This document shows positions 5,420-5,605 of a DNA stretch of 5,605 nucleotides, piece by piece. The notes below the pieces were generated by a model. The model was not told where the DNA came from. It searched no databases and saw only the letters and a list, made by a program, of their open reading frames with translations. The translations under genes and the position numbers were made by a program. Where the stretch lies: contig JAOTWT010000231.1 of the NCBI GenBank assembly GCA_029862725.1, positions 1 to 5,605 on the forward strand, in the 5' to 3' direction. This DNA is from Acidobacteriota bacterium. GTDB lineage: Bacteria > Acidobacteriota > Blastocatellia > Pyrinomonadales > Pyrinomonadaceae. Position 1 is the stretch's first letter. Each line of letters starts with the position of its first letter.

Positions 5420-5605
5420 ATGAGTAATCAACAAGAGGACAAGGACGTGTTGGACGAGGAAATTGTCGAGGGCGAACCGGAAGTTATCGGGTTCGAGGAT
5501 AAACGGCGGTTTGACGATTCCGGTGAACGGGTAGAGGTAAAGGTGGAGGATGCAGAGGCGGCCGATCCGCCAAAACCCGCGGAAGTCGTGCGTCTCGAAA
5601 AACAA
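5420..5605 (+). CDS. grpE: Probable GrpE, N-terminal part only (3' end cut by window edge)
   Basis: The first 62 codons of an open frame that runs off the right edge. The visible part is hydrophilic and strongly acidic (many Asp and Glu), apart from a short basic patch DKRRF at residues 27-31. It has no signal peptide or membrane segment. GrpE proteins, the nucleotide-exchange factors of DnaK, commonly begin with such a disordered acidic segment before their long helices. The position 90 bases after clpB in a chaperone cluster supports that reading, but the diagnostic GrpE helices and beta domain lie outside the window, so the call rests on context and composition. The ATG at 5420 has no Shine-Dalgarno within normal reach. 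An in-frame GTG at 5447 (residue 10) has AGAGGA seven bases before it and is a credible alternative start. Another acidic protein is possible. Confidence 0.55.
   Translation, partial: MSNQQEDKDVLDEEIVEGEPEVIGFEDKRRFDDSGERVEVKVEDAEAADPPKPAEVVRLEKQ

Noticed and set aside
5363..5605. Minus-strand frame of 80 codons at the right edge
   Set aside because: It is antisense to the acidic open frame that follows clpB in a chaperone context, it enters from the edge, and it shows no recognisable domain.

Overview
The window looks like a chromosomal segment of a free-living, mid-GC Gram-negative-type bacterium. The set of genes, the HspR-box-like element and the charged start of a probable GrpE would fit Acidobacteriota (Blastocatellia/Pyrinomonadales-like), but this taxonomic guess is inference from style only. 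There is no sign of a mobile element, CRISPR array, tRNA or rRNA. Codon usage and base composition look even across the genes.

The left third (1-1870, minus strand) holds two consecutive membrane permeases of an ABC importer. They are of the paired type that works with a BMP/Med-type lipoprotein and a duplicated ATPase to import nucleosides (Bacillus YufP/YufQ, also called NupP/NupQ). The upstream permease is complete. The second starts on the base right after its stop codon and runs off the left edge, about 40-50 residues short of the usual family length. The ATPase and binding-protein genes, which often precede such permeases, are not between the promoter region and the first permease.

The middle (about 1871-2180) is a divergent intergenic region. 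It carries a good sigma70-type promoter facing left (GTGACA-17-TATATT) and a very good one facing right (TTGACA-17-TATTAT). The rightward promoter is overlapped at its -35 by an inverted repeat matching 11 of 14 positions of the HspR box (HAIR). A second perfect dyad lies at the predicted transcription start.

The right part (2181-5605, plus strand) is a protein-quality-control cluster: a small heat-shock protein (Hsp20), the full-length disaggregase ClpB, and the start of a very acidic protein that is probably GrpE, the nucleotide-exchange factor of DnaK. Together they make a coherent pathway: Hsp20 holds unfolded proteins in aggregates, ClpB with DnaK/DnaJ/GrpE pulls them out, and DnaK refolds them. 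A 10-bp hairpin without a T-tract lies between hsp20 and clpB. A perfect 12-bp tandem repeat lies directly in front of the probable grpE start.

I see no novel enzymatic or defence system here. The observations worth follow-up are regulatory: the HAIR-like box, the dyad at the transcription start, the intercistronic hairpin and the tandem repeat in the grpE leader.
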